From NCBI GenBank assembly GCA_963989385.1, contig OZ022500.1, positions 15,266,460 to 15,330,459 of the forward strand: a stretch of DNA of 64,000 bases, read 5' to 3'. A program made the position numbers and the translations under genes. How positions within the stretch are numbered: the first letter of the stretch is position 1; each line of letters begins with the position of its first letter. Below are positions 35,694-49,504 of the stretch, piece after piece. The notes beneath the pieces are model-generated. The model ran no database searches and was not told the origin of the DNA. It saw only the letters and a program-made list of their open reading frames with translations. Source of the DNA: Ctena decussata. Its lineage: Eukaryota; Mollusca; Bivalvia; Lucinida; Lucinidae.

Positions 35694-37876
35694 CTGCAAA
35701 TAAAGAAAAAAACCTGAATCAAAATACAGTCAATCTGAGGGCTTAATGGTTGTTTAAAAAGGTAGCTTATAAAGGCCCGGTCTCTCAGAGCTTGGGACCA
35801 CGGCGCGGCCACTCCATGACAGGAAAAATGACAATCGCAAAGAGGTTCCAAGAGTCGCGGTGAGGTTTTATTATTAAAGGCCGCGACAGGGTCTTCGAAC
35901 GGCCGCCGAGCAAAATTTGTCGCAGACGGTCTTTTGAGATGCACAAAGGACTAGCCGCGACTGATTTTGATCGCAGACTGGTTGCAATGGTTTCATGGAA
36001 GTCACCCATCGTATTATTGTCGCACCTGCTTTAGCAAGGTGCGATATAGGCATCCGGTTTTCCGTCCGTCATTCCGTCCGTGCGTCCGTCCGTCAGTCCG
36101 TTCACATTTACGTCAACCCTGGCGTTAAATATTAATTTCTCCAAAACCACTGCACCCATGGTTCTCAAATTTCATATGGATCATGACCAGACTGCAAGAC
36201 CTCAGAATGATAAAAATCAGCCAGGTCGAGAATCCAAGATGGCCGCCATTGCAACAAATTTCCGTGCACATTAATTTTACGTTAACCCTGGCGTTAAATT
36301 CTATTAAATTAAAAACCACTGTACCCATTGTTCTTAAATTTTACATGGAGCATGACTGAGACTGCAAGACCTCAGAATGATAAAAGTCAGCCAGGTCGAG
36401 AATCCAAGATGGCCGCCATTACAACAAATTTCCGTTCACATTAATTTTACGTTAACTCTGGCGTTAGATTCTATTTAATGAAAAACCACCGCACCTATTG
36501 TTCTCAAATTCCATATGGAGCATGACCAGACTGCAAGACTTCAGAATGGTAAAATTCAGCCTGGTCAAGAATCCAAGATGGCCGCCATTGCAACAAAAAG
36601 TGCTCACATTTACGTCAACCCTGGCGTTAAGGTCTATATTTAATTAATTTCTCCAAAACCACTGCACCCATGGTTCTTAAATTTTATATGGAGCCTGACC
36701 AAGATCAAATTCAGCCAGGTCGAGAATCCAAGATGTTTGTCATTGCAACAAAATACATTCACATTTACGTTAACCCTGGTGTTAAAGTCTGTTCAATTAA
36801 TTTCTCCAAAACCATTGCACCCATAGTTTTCAAATTTCATATATAAAGGTAAAATTCAGCCAGGTCGAGAATCCAAGATGGCCATATACTAAAAATGGCA
36901 AAAACAACAAAATCAGCTTCTATTTCAGAACCACTTGGTATATTTGGTTGAAATATTGCATGGAACATCAGTGGGCCATGACCGCTGCTACTGTGGAAGA
37001 GCAATGCAGGTGCGACATAGCATCCCGCGGAATTCTTGTTTTAGTCGCCGACTGGTTTCTACTATGCGGCGATCGGTTCATTTCATCAACACTATGATTC
37101 AGACTCTGAAATTTTGCAACTTTGCTGCTGCGACCTATCGGGGACTTTTCGGCGACTGATCACTGATGAGATGGCGACTGTCACTGTTTGCTTTTCCATC
37201 TGCACATCAATATTCTATGGACCTGATTCATATAGCTTCATGGCCCTCTTGTTGTTTTTTTCTTAATCAAAGAAATATGATTGTTCGCATCAAGACGTTC
37301 TGATGACCAATGTCAGGTTGCCCCTCGCGATGTCGCGCTGACCCATGGGTTGGTCACAAAATTACTAAGTCCCCTATTATCTTACCTTGAAGGAATTTCT
37401 GATTCATTCTGCTCGTAACCTTTAATTTCTGTTTTGATTCTCTCTGATTCAACTCTGCAAATAGGAAAACGGCTCTAAATGGTAACTTTCATAAATGAAT
37501 TATCTTAGTACCAACCCACTGGATACACAACGTTGAATCAACATTGAATCAGCGTTGATTCAACATCATGCGGTTGAATCAAAGTTGATTTAATGTTGAT
37601 TCAATGTTGTGTGCCTGCTGGAAATCAATATGAGATTTATATGAAGAGACTTCGTCTTGTTTGTTGCAGTTGGGAATTTATTTAGGTCGGCTTCGGTCGG
37701 ACGAGATTTTTTCATTTTTTTCTGTAACAATTCAGTTTAAACACATCACATGCTAATGTTTGTCACCTTTCTGGTAAACACGCAGGAACCATCTGTTGAA
37801 TGTTTGTAAGAATAAAGAAAAATAATATAAACAGGTATCTAGTCGGATTAAAACTTGTTTCTGAATATTCTCGCGA

Positions 37877-37917
<41 letters not shown>

Positions 37918-39899
37918 AGTTAAGAAGGGTTTACTTACATAATAGAAAAGTTCATACATACGATTATGCTACCACTTTTTTAGCCTTCCTAAAGTGAGCA
38001 AGAAGCAGAGGAGGCTGGAATTTCCCTACTTAGCAGCGAGATGCTTTTCAAAACGTATTTTTTGGTCTTATAACTCAACAGACGTTTGTCATATGATATA
38101 AACTGTTTGAAGGTGGGTTTACCCGGTGAAACATATTGCATGACGCATGTATCACGTAACTACCGTCACAAGTAGGTTTTGTTTAGACAATGAGATATGC
38201 TGCATGCAACAGATTCGTGTCATACAACATGTGTCGCCGTGTAACCCACCTTAAGACAACTTTGTATCGATTACCTGACAACGGTGTCTCCATTGTATGG
38301 TTGCTCTATAGCTTTATATACACCTATATCTGAAGGCACTCTCTCCAGTTCATATCTAGCCTTTGAAATTCTACAAAAGATATTTAAAAGCGCTGTTTGG
38401 GCAAAACAATTCACAGCCCCAAATGGGTAGGACAATTCAACAGGTTATTGAAAATTATAATAAAATGAGATCAACAAGAGTTAAAGGTGCTCTTTGTACA
38501 TGACTTCGTCAATTGAAAAGGTACCTTACGAAGTGACTGTGCTTGCTGATCAGCATGGACACTCGTATAGTCTATGTTTATACAGTAATTGGTAATGGAA
38601 TTTCTTTTCCTTACAAATTATTTATTTCCTTCTTTGTTAAGGTGAACTGATATACCTTCATCCTTTTCTGTCATTTTTAGAAAAGGAAAGATGCCGAGTC
38701 GTCCTCTTCAGCTCTGGAACTAGAGACTTATCTTAATTCCACGTCGTGCTCTGAAGATCCTGAACCTATGTCTTTCCTTGAAATTTAAATTTGTCTCAAG
38801 TCGTCGTCTTTCAGTCGCTGAAGCAAAACTATATCTTTATCTCAACTTGCCATCTTCAGCTCTTGAACTAAAAACTAACGTTTATCGCGGTCGTCATACT
38901 CAGTTCTTGAATCAGCCCTATCTTATCTCAGATCGTCATCTTCAGGCCCTGAACTCGAGTCTCTATCTAATTTCGGTCGACAATTTCAGACCCATAACCA
39001 ATTTTATCTTTATCTCAGGTTGTCATCTTCAGCTATTGAACTAGAGCGTAACATTATCTCAGTCATCATCAGTTCCCGAACCAAATATCATCTTAACTCA
39101 GTCGCCATCGTCAGCCCACCTCAATCTAACTCGGTCATCATGTTCAGCCCTTGAACACAGTCTATCTCAAGCTCAGGTCGTCTTCTTCAGCTCTTAAACT
39201 TCAGTCGTTATCCTCAGCCATTGAACCAAACGGTTGCCTTGAGCTCAGGCCAGCCATTGACCTAAAGTCTTCTCTTAACCATAGATCGTCTTCTCAGATT
39301 TTGAACCAAAGTTTTTGCATTCTACGGTTAATCTTAGGTCGTCATATAATTTAGTCCCTGAATATGAGGTCGAAATATTCAGTCCCTTAACCACAGCCAC
39401 CTTCAGGCCTTGAACAAAAGTCTTACAGTAGTCTAAAATCGTTATCTTCACTAAACTAAAAATCAAACCCTTACATTTATATCAGGCCCCGAGGTTATAA
39501 AACTCATCTGGCAGAATACTCGTACTTCGTCATCTAGGTTATTGAGTTTCGTCTTAGACAGGTAGATCTCCAGAGATCTTTCGGTTGATCTCCGAAACTT
39601 AACGACAGTATGCGATAATCGCAGGTGTCAAGGTATTTCCTGAGGCTAATATTCTTATCTCGATCATGATAAAATAACTATCTTTATGACTTTAATTGAA
39701 TATTGATCACATTTCATGAGTCTCTTAGAATAGTCAGACTCATGCATAAAATAATTATGGTAATGTAATTAAACCTTTTTGATTTCCTCTGCATGATGCT
39801 GTCAGAACACATGATGATGATATTTTATTATTATAATAATAATAATAATTATTATTATTATTATAATAATAATAATAAGAAGAAGAAGAAGAAGAAGAA

Positions 39900-39936
<37 letters not shown>

Positions 39937-40097
39937 ATTCAAAGATGTTTGGTTCTTAAAAGGAATTGTCACGCTCCAGAAATCCAAAATGATTTTTGCA
40001 GCCAATAAGGGGGAAAAAGAGGTTCTTTTGGTTATTTACTAACAGTTCATGTCATTTAGTCTCTTGATGCAATGATTATCAAAATTTTACGTGACCA

Positions 40098-40137
<40 letters not shown>

Positions 40138-43100
40138 CATAAAAGACACAATGTATGTTTGATTCAAACATAGAATTTAAGTTCAACACTATCAAGAACG
40201 AATGAGAGAGGCGCCGTAGTCGAGTGGTTAGAGTGGCTCGGCTATTGTGCAGAAAGTCACCATAAGGTCGTGAGTTCGCGGCTCACTGTCGCCATACGAT
40301 GACTGGAAAACTCTCTCTGTCAACCCAGCAGTAAATGGGTACCTTTTTCGAATCAGGGAAGGATAAGGCAGAGAAAGGAGAGGGATGGGCTCCGCCTTTC
40401 ATCAGCTGTGCCCAAGATACAGTGGGTCTCTAACCCCCACTGCCCCTACGGCTATTAGGCTATGGGAAACCTTTACCTTTACCTTTATGTCACACAATTT
40501 TATAACTGAGGGTTTTGTTAGAACAGTCAAGCAAAAAAATGATTGATTGCACAAAATTTTGATTAAAAAAAATAATAATAAAAAAGTCTTGTGAAAATAA
40601 GTTTAAAATTTCATGATGATAAAAACCTATAATTTAATGAGTGAGTAAACATTATTCATTTATTTTATCGTTAAAGAGAACAGATTTTTTCCACGACATG
40701 ACAAAACGAACAAAGCCGAATGTACGCCAAGCTAAGACTCAGATCAGCCTCGGCATCCACCCAATCTAACCAGTCTTCGCTGTCCGCAAAGGGATAGTTA
40801 AGACCTATGCTATATTGTAAGCGCATGTCCAGGGCGGGTGTCCAGGCTGATCTTAGTCTTCGCTGTCAGCATGGAGAGGGCTTAGACTCTCAGCCCCCTT
40901 TACTCGGAAAGGGAAGACTCTGCTCGGACTGCTGAATCTATGTGAAGTGCACATGCCACCGTGTTAGTTTTGGCGAGTCGCGGCATATATATTTCATACA
41001 TCCTTACGTTTCGCTAATCCGGTCGAACCGCGATAAGACAAAACCCACAAAGTGTCATAATATTATGTACTACTTGAAGACTCAGATCAGCCTGGGCATA
41101 TGGCAAGTCTGATCAGAGTCTTCGCTGTGTACTTTAAGGATAGCTAAGCTATCTCCATGCCACCAGCTATGACTTTGACCAGACTCGGCGAACGCCTAGG
41201 CTGATCTTAGTCATTGCTATGCGCATATGCCACTTTCTTGATTTTCTTTCGTGTCGCGACTCAATTTAATATTGCCTCACAATTATACGCGTGCCGTGTC
41301 AGTAATAGTGTATATTCACACATTGATTTAATTGACATTGAGTAATATTTGAACTGAATTAAAATGAAATTGATGAAACTGGATCAATTTTAAAATAATA
41401 ATAAACATGAGAGATCAAACTTGATAAAATAATAACATTTTCATTGGTTTTCGGATAAATAGAAGAATGAAACAAATGAATAAAAAAACATGCATGTAGA
41501 CCGTCTTTGTAAATTAAGTAATTTACTTTCTTTAAGATATAACAAATCAGCAAATAAACATAACTTAAATGCTGTAGAAAAATAAAGTGTTTTGTTTCCT
41601 ACTAACAAAATTATAGGCATAAATCGCTAGAGATCGCCAAAGTTCGAGGAGCCCCTGTAGCTCAGTAGGCTAAACGCTGACCCGCTGATCTAGCGGTCCC
41701 AAGTTCGATTTCCAAGGCGGAAACCTTCTCAGATGTCCATTACACAACCTGTCACTATCGTCCTTCCATCAGCCTCTCGTCATTGTAACTCTCATCGTGG
41801 ACCACAGGTTTTCTTCTTTAGTTTCCGGAATTCACCATCATTTAGTAATTTGTAATCTAAGTTTTGTTTGGGTTTTAGAGTCAACTGCATATTGAATATG
41901 CAGATAGTGTGGATTTTTTTTTAGCCTCACATTAATAATTACATAAATGAGCAACAATTGAGCAAAAGCTTAATTTCTAAACATACCGACATTACTAACT
42001 GGCATTATACAATCATAAGATAATTTATATTGTGTCTTTCAATTCGGCACCAGTGATACCAATTATTTCGCCAATTTAAAGAAGTTAGCCGACCTTTGCT
42101 CTTCATATGATTGCTAATAAGACCAAAGAATATCGGCATCAGTTATAATTGTATTTCACTAGCACGATTTCGTTTCTGTTCTAACATCAGAAACCAAAAT
42201 GGTTCTCTAGCGCAGCTCTGGACCAGAAAAATAAAATAAAAACTAAATAAATTTACTTTTATCTTTCAGTTAAAGCAAACTTTAGACACCGTACTTGATA
42301 AATCTACATTTTGAATAATTCATTCACTTGAAAATTCATTTCTGCAACATTCTATCATACCTTATCGTGGTAATCTCCGCCTGGAGCTATTACCTGAAAA
42401 CCGGAGTCGTGTCCTAGCGTCGCATTTTACGGAAACGCACGGAAATCATCGGCAAAAAAAATAATCAACTAAAATTTTAACAAATATTGAAAAAAGACCA
42501 TTTTATCATTTACCTAGACTAATAAAAATTATACCAGATGAAAATATACTCTTTCTTCTCATCTGATCTATTTGTGATGCATAACATTTTGTATCAATTT
42601 GATTCGAAATAAGTCGTTGAATTCATGTGCCCTACTGGTTTTACGGAGATTTTGTTATTTGTTTTAATTATGTACCTCTAGAAAATCACCCCAAAAAAGA
42701 CCATTTTGTACTTGTGCTAGAATCAAAATTAAAACACAGTATTAAAGATGAAGAATTTTACTTTCTGATACCGTTTGTGATGTAAAAATATATTCAGAAA
42801 AAAAGAAGTTATTAAGTGATAATGAATCTTTCCCTTATTACTCGTATATGTCAAATTGGCTCACACCTGTAGAAGTGCTAGTACGCAGTTTCTTCACTAT
42901 GTTTTTTTCGTGCTCAACTCAGCTGAGCATGAAATTTTCTCTGCTGATAAATATGAAAATGCCAACTAATGTTGGCATTTTCAAATTCATAAGCAGAGAA
43001 AATTTCATACTCAGCTAAACTGAGCAAGAAAACAACTGTACTTATCAGTAATTTGCTATTTATTAAGAGGTAAAATTTCATGCTCAGCTGAGTTGAGCAT

Positions 43101-46100
43101 GAAAAAAGTTTTATAACCTCGGGGCCTGGTCGCCACCTTCAGACCCAGAACAGATGTCTTGCCTAAATCCGAAGTCTTCAGACCCTTAAACTAAAATCTT
43201 ACCGTAATCTCAGGTCGTCATCTTCAGCCCCTGAATCAAAGTACATATTGCTAAAACCGTTGATATATCTAAACTGGTTTGGGGTAAAAGATATCACACC
43301 ACCAACGTAGCTAGGATAAGGTAACCTGTATAGATTGAAGAAATAAATAAATACAGCAACCAGTGAGCGGCTCATATATACCCCACTCAAAACCGCTAAG
43401 GACCTCTGACGGTTGTAATGTTAATTTGCCTATAAAAATAGTCAAAATTAAATTTTTGATATACCCAAGAATTCCTTTTGAAATTTGTTGCTCTCAACTT
43501 CCCCTAACTGGTCATGAATTTAATTTCTGATTATTTTGCACATAGACTTCAATTTTTGGTGGAAAAAGCCAAATTTTGTAATTAAACGTAATGGAAACAG
43601 AAAAAGTTTTTTAAAGATACTTTTCCCCCCGTGCCTCAGCTAGCCACTTTGCATGTATGTGTGTACTATCATAATACACATTATATGTGAGTGGCTTGCT
43701 GAGGCACGGGGGGAAAGATAGTCTACAGCTGAAAAACTGAAAAAGTGGGTGGGGTACTTACACCCTTTATATCTAAAAATAGGCTAAAGTCCTTAGTACT
43801 GAAAAAATATTGCATAATATCAGTAACAGTAGTGTGTACGTCAGTTTTAGTATAGTTATCAATTAAGATTTCGATATCTTAGAAAAACAAATAAATGGAC
43901 ACATTTTCAGAGACTGAAAAATTCACATACCCCTCTTGATAAAATTGGTCTATGTTAGTCTAGAGGCATGATAATTTTTCAAAATCACTGTTAAAATGTC
44001 TTTATAGTACACAAGGCTACATATTAATGCCAAATATTTCAACTTTTGCTGCCTGAGGAAGGTGCAGTAATTTGTCGAAAAATGGGCAAATATGCATTGA
44101 TACTGTCAGAGGTCCTTCCACACCTGGTTAACTATGTTTTCAAGGATGTTACGAAACGAAAAAGAGCTGTTACGAAACGAAAAGAGTCATAGTTACCAAA
44201 CGAGATGCTTATCAGGTCGTTTGGAAACTATGACTCTTTTTCGTTTCGTAACAACTCTTTTTCGTTTCGTAACAACTCTTTTTTGTTTCGTAACAACTCT
44301 TTTTTGTTTCGTAACAACTCCATTTCGTTTCGTAACCGTTGTAAATACATAGTTATCCAGGGATGAATTCTCCATGCTAGTTAATTACTTATGGATAAAT
44401 GTTGACTCTTACGCATTAAAGCTGCAAACAACTTCAGACCATTCGAACGCTCGAACACTGCCTCATTCTGAACTCAGAGGTTTTCCAGTATCCTACGACA
44501 CCTCTGACATGGCAATACTCGTTCATCAGTTCAAAAAATTGTAGAAATTAAAGATTTACGCCCTTGTTTATAATTACAAAACGTTTTCATGAAATATTTA
44601 CTCAATAACTCCTAAATAGTCCTGGTATACATTTGATAATAGATATTAAGAGCAATTTTTATGTTTTATGAAAAATGATTTTAAATCAAGAAATAAAATG
44701 AATTTTCTACAGTCGCGGACTGCGATCGAAATTGCCTCATTGGATAGGATTAATTTGCTTTAACGTCACCAGCGCGTGCACGAATCAGAAAAATACCTAG
44801 GTATGGTCATATGACCGTGAGACGTGGTATCGACTTTCCTATTGGTTCACGCTTGTATTTATCTACATATTCGATCTCGATACTATATTTTGATTAAAAA
44901 TTACATCTAAGGTAAACCCTTTTTCAGAACTTTTACAGTGGATTCAGATGTGATTACATGTTATCTAACGAAATTAGTAAAATTGTTCATTTTGGAGATC
45001 CTGAGAAAATGAGGGAGCATACCTTTAAATTAAGAAAATGGGCATTTTATTTATAGGAAAAAAAACTATAGTTGTTACTGTCAGAGAGTAGCTTTTCCCC
45101 CCTAGTAGTTCCCCCCCCCCCCGGAAAAATGGCTATGAGTTTTACATAGTAGAATTTCCCACCGGAAAAATGGCTATATAGTAGAATTTCCCCCCGGAAA
45201 TATGACTATATAGCCAATTTTCCCCGGGGAAAATCTACTATACGTGTTTTTGCATAGCCGTTTTTCCCCTCTATAGTGAATTTCCCCCCTGGTAATATGA
45301 TTGCAGGAAAACACGCTACATAATGGAATTTGCTCCTTCTCCAATTATAATAGTGAGGTTTATAACTGAAACAGAAATACGAGTATCTGTCCGTAAAATA
45401 TTGATTGATTACAGATGCTAGAACCGCATGCTTGTGTCTATCCAGTCTGTCTTATTTTTGTTTTTGGGAAAACAGGCAGGCATTTTTCTTTTTCATATTA
45501 GCCCGAAAACGGCTATGAGTGTACGTGGTTGTGTGCATGAATTTGTATAATTTTTTAATTTTTTGTTTGTACAAGCGTTCATCTGTGTGTGTGTGCGCAG
45601 CGGAGTGCCTGGACTAGTGTTCGCTTTTCATGCAGAAGTCGTGGGCTCGACTCCTATCGGGACACACGTCCGATTATTATTTTCAATGTAATAAACTTCC
45701 TACCAGATCAAACAACATGGACAAAGTGGACAAAGCGCCCTTTCGTACATCTTCCTTTAGCTTGCATGCGTATGTATACGTATATAAATATCTGCGATGG
45801 GAAAAAATCCAAACCTCATCGTTCCTTAAATTAGTAATTATTGATTATTATAAATTACGGTTGCTAAATTTGCATATTGATTTTTTTTTAATTAATCATG
45901 TTTATTACCTCCCTTGAAGTACTGATACATTTCCCATGCGATTAATTCCGTAAAATGTCTCTGTTCCATTCCGTTTCGTTTGGTTCCATTCCGCAAAATA
46001 CCAATAGCCATACCAAATTCACTAATAGCCAATTTCCCGGTGGGGGAAAAAGGACTATGGGGGAAAAGTGGCTCTATGAGGTCCGGACAATCCACTATAT

Positions 46101-49098
46101 AGTCGTCCTTCCTATAGCCATTTTTCCGGGGGAAAGGGGGAAAAACCACTCTCTGACAGTTACAGTTGTCAATTTGGACACACCGTCCGGACTAAACACC
46201 AGAGACTAAGTCCGCATGCTTGAACTGAGGCGTGGGAAAATGAGGATTCTATAATTGAGGCTTTAAGTAATCTGCGTCTGCTATCAGTCTCTTGACTCTG
46301 TGTCTCAGGACCTTATTAAACCAGAGACATAACTCTATAGCGTCGGTTTGGGAATGATTTTTGTAAGTTACTGTTGCATACTCTTGTTCAATTTTTGAGG
46401 CTTTATAGTAACATGCGTCTGCTATCAGTCTCCTGGCCCTGTATCTCAGGACCTCAATACGAGGGTCATCCAATAAGTCTTGCAAACGCCGTCATTACTG
46501 CTTTATAAATTGAGGTAGGGTTATCAAATTACATCATTAACAGCTTACGTATATAATACACATATGTGCTAAAAATCATATATGTGCTATTCCTTTCTCA
46601 GATATGGGAGGGTTTTGAACGCAAAGGTGTAAGCGATACCGGCGGTGAAATTGCACAAATATGACGTTTTTTACAAGAGGTTAGGGGAAGAAAATTCCTG
46701 CATACATGTTTATTATTCTTTCAAATTACAAGAATTCATGTTCTAAAGTAATCGCCTCATATTTAAGAATTCAAATAAGAGACAATTGTCACTTCACATT
46801 ACCAGACAAATGTGGTTGCCAGGCAGCAAGAGAATATTACAGAATTTTAGCAAAAGTTTAGTTTTTGACGTCTACCTCTGGTTTCTTAAGGCTGCAGACG
46901 ATATTAAACAAGGCTCGAAGCTTATATTTTCTCTTATATCTACATTTCAGCATCTCGGGACTATTCTTTGATAAGAAATTAATGGCAGTTTAGGAAACAC
47001 TGCATCTGCTGTGAAAGCCTCTTCTTCATATACTCATTTTATATGATATTTTAGCTGCCCGAAAAAGATGGTGATCTTCCTTAGAACAATAATTATATCT
47101 TGACTGATGGCAATATCTTAACCTTGGTACCGTGTACATACTTCAGGATTATTTTCCGTATCTCCCAGCAATTTTCAGATATTTACAAGGATTCTGAACT
47201 AAGCTAGGGGATCTTAAACAGACAACTAGAAGCCACCGCCGCACCCATAATGGTAGTATTCTTCAGTTGCCTGGCAACGCCATTTGCAAGATCACGACGT
47301 TTCTGGAAATTGTTGACTGGAAAGAAGGAAAGACGCAATGTAGGAATGTGGATTGCTTGATTCGTTTTTAATTATCATTCGCCTGAAACTCGGCCGTTTG
47401 CAGAACTTATTGGATGACCCTCGTATACCAGAGGCTTTTTGATTGATTGATTTGTTGCTTTGCGTCCACGGTAAACAGCTAATATCATGTCGGGACGGTC
47501 AGTTAACCTAACCACACTATTCCTGGGCAGGCTTAGACCTCCTAAGCGGTTAACCAGTACTAAGTGCACATACTCTTGCAAGTAACTGACAACTGCCCTT
47601 CTTGAATCAGCAGAAGGAGAAAAGAAAGTATGTGGCCAGACCGGGTATCGAATCCAGGACCTCTGACTTATGAGTCAGGTGCCCTACCGATTGCGCTACG
47701 CGGCCCGGCTATACCAGAGGCATTTATAATTCTATAGCATTAGTACTTTATCTGGGGGAGGGGAAAATTGGTGATAATACAATAAAATGTATCTAAAGAT
47801 TTTATTTTCTGGTATTAAACTGAAAATCTTGTCTTACTAGCCTTTTAAAGCATGACTACTACATTTGAGAGAGAAATGAACTGTACTGACATTTATTAGC
47901 CTTGAGAGAGCCTTAAGAGATTTGATATGAATGATGTGGACTTGATGTGTATGCAAAGTGGAGCTGGATAATTACCTGTATTTGAAGTTACTGCTAGCTG
48001 ATGACATATGCCTTGGATTATCTGAGCACACATAGAGGTTTCTGACGTCAACAGGCAAAAGGTTCACGTCATGTATAACTACACAAGAGAAGTCTATTCC
48101 AGAATTCAAAGCATACTGGACACCGATATTAGCTAAAATTCCCCTGTTGAATTTTGTTGACGGAGCCTACAGTGACAAAAGAAAAAAAAAAGAATAAATA
48201 AATGAATAAATAGATGGTACAATGTAATTTCCCAGCCAGAACATAACGCTATTATTTAAAACAACGTAGTTTTTCATGTCGATGCAACATCGCATCAACA
48301 CGCATATGACGGCGTTTCAGCGGTCTTTTGCACACTGGGTTAGATCTACACGACTTAGATAGGTATCAAATACTAAATTATCCATTTGTGAAAATTTATA
48401 TAATTCATTTGATAGAGCTTTATACCACAGATCTGCTATCACTAAAAATGCGTTTAAGTTCACATAGTCTTAACATAGAAACGGCAAGATATAAAAGACC
48501 AAAAGTACCACGCCAAGAAAGATTTTGCCAATGCTACTATAGAATTTCATGACTTTCGTTGTTCTTAATCTATTAAATCCTAAACATACACCTGCTTGTT
48601 ATCGAACCTCAAATTTTATTATTCAAGCTCTACAGATAAGAAAAGACAATATTACTTCCCAAATAAGTTTTGTGATATTTTATGTATTTAGACAACTGAG
48701 TACTTTACCACACTATTTAGATTGCTAGAAGTATACAATGATTTTGTGCATGTCTTGTTTAATTACGGTGACATTGTCTTGTTTCTTATATACCTGGGTA
48801 AATACTGTGAAATGATCAGTATTCCTTAACAAAATTCGTATTTGTATAAAACATTTGGAAAAGAATTTAAAAAAATCATCGTTTTGTTGAAAAAAATGTA
48901 TTTCTACATTTTTTTACACATTTTCTATTTAAAATATCTCTAGCATGTGAATGTGAATGCACTTTCGTTTCTGCAAATCATATAATCTGAAATATAGGAC
49001 AGTTAAAACAAACCGGTAAAAATGCAGTTATCTTGATAATAAGGTTTTTTTTACATTTAAATAAAAAATGCAGCAAAATTGAATTTCATAAAGTTCAG

Positions 49099-49155
<57 letters not shown>

Positions 49156-49473
49156 CGGTGGGGCATGCTCATGCGTATTATTTCAGTAAACTTTTATTCT
49201 ATGTAACAGAATAATAAAAAAAAATCACCGTTTCGTATCCTGGCAAACAATGTTAAAGTTCAAATATAACCCAAAATCTGAGAAACTGGCAGGTTTAGTA
49301 ATATTGGAATTAATTCCCCTGAACGGCCGGTTGAATGGTTGTTTTGGATTTAACGGCCTTTTGAGAATTCAATGACATCTAGCCGTCACCCAGACAGAGG
49401 GAGAAAGAAAAGAAGAAAAGGAATCGCTAATCGAGAGGACAGAGGAGACGCCCCCACCCCCACAAAAAAAAAG

Positions 49474-49504
<31 letters not shown>

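Larger units (their letters stand above)
39483..43128. mobile_element. 3.6-kb element with 22-bp perfect TIRs, composite interior
   Basis: CAGGCCCCGAGGTTATAAAA at 39483 is exactly complementary to 43109-43128, and the match spans 22 bases. It interrupts the exon-derived minisatellite. The interior holds simple repeats, SINE pieces and two double-hairpin MITEs. No transposase is recognised, and no unambiguous target duplication is seen. Confidence 0.7.

Noticed and set aside
47640..47709. Minus-strand tRNA-Met-like sequence
   Set aside because: The anticodon and T arms look tRNA-like, but the acceptor stem does not close and the sequence continues into a SINE body and tail with a target duplication.
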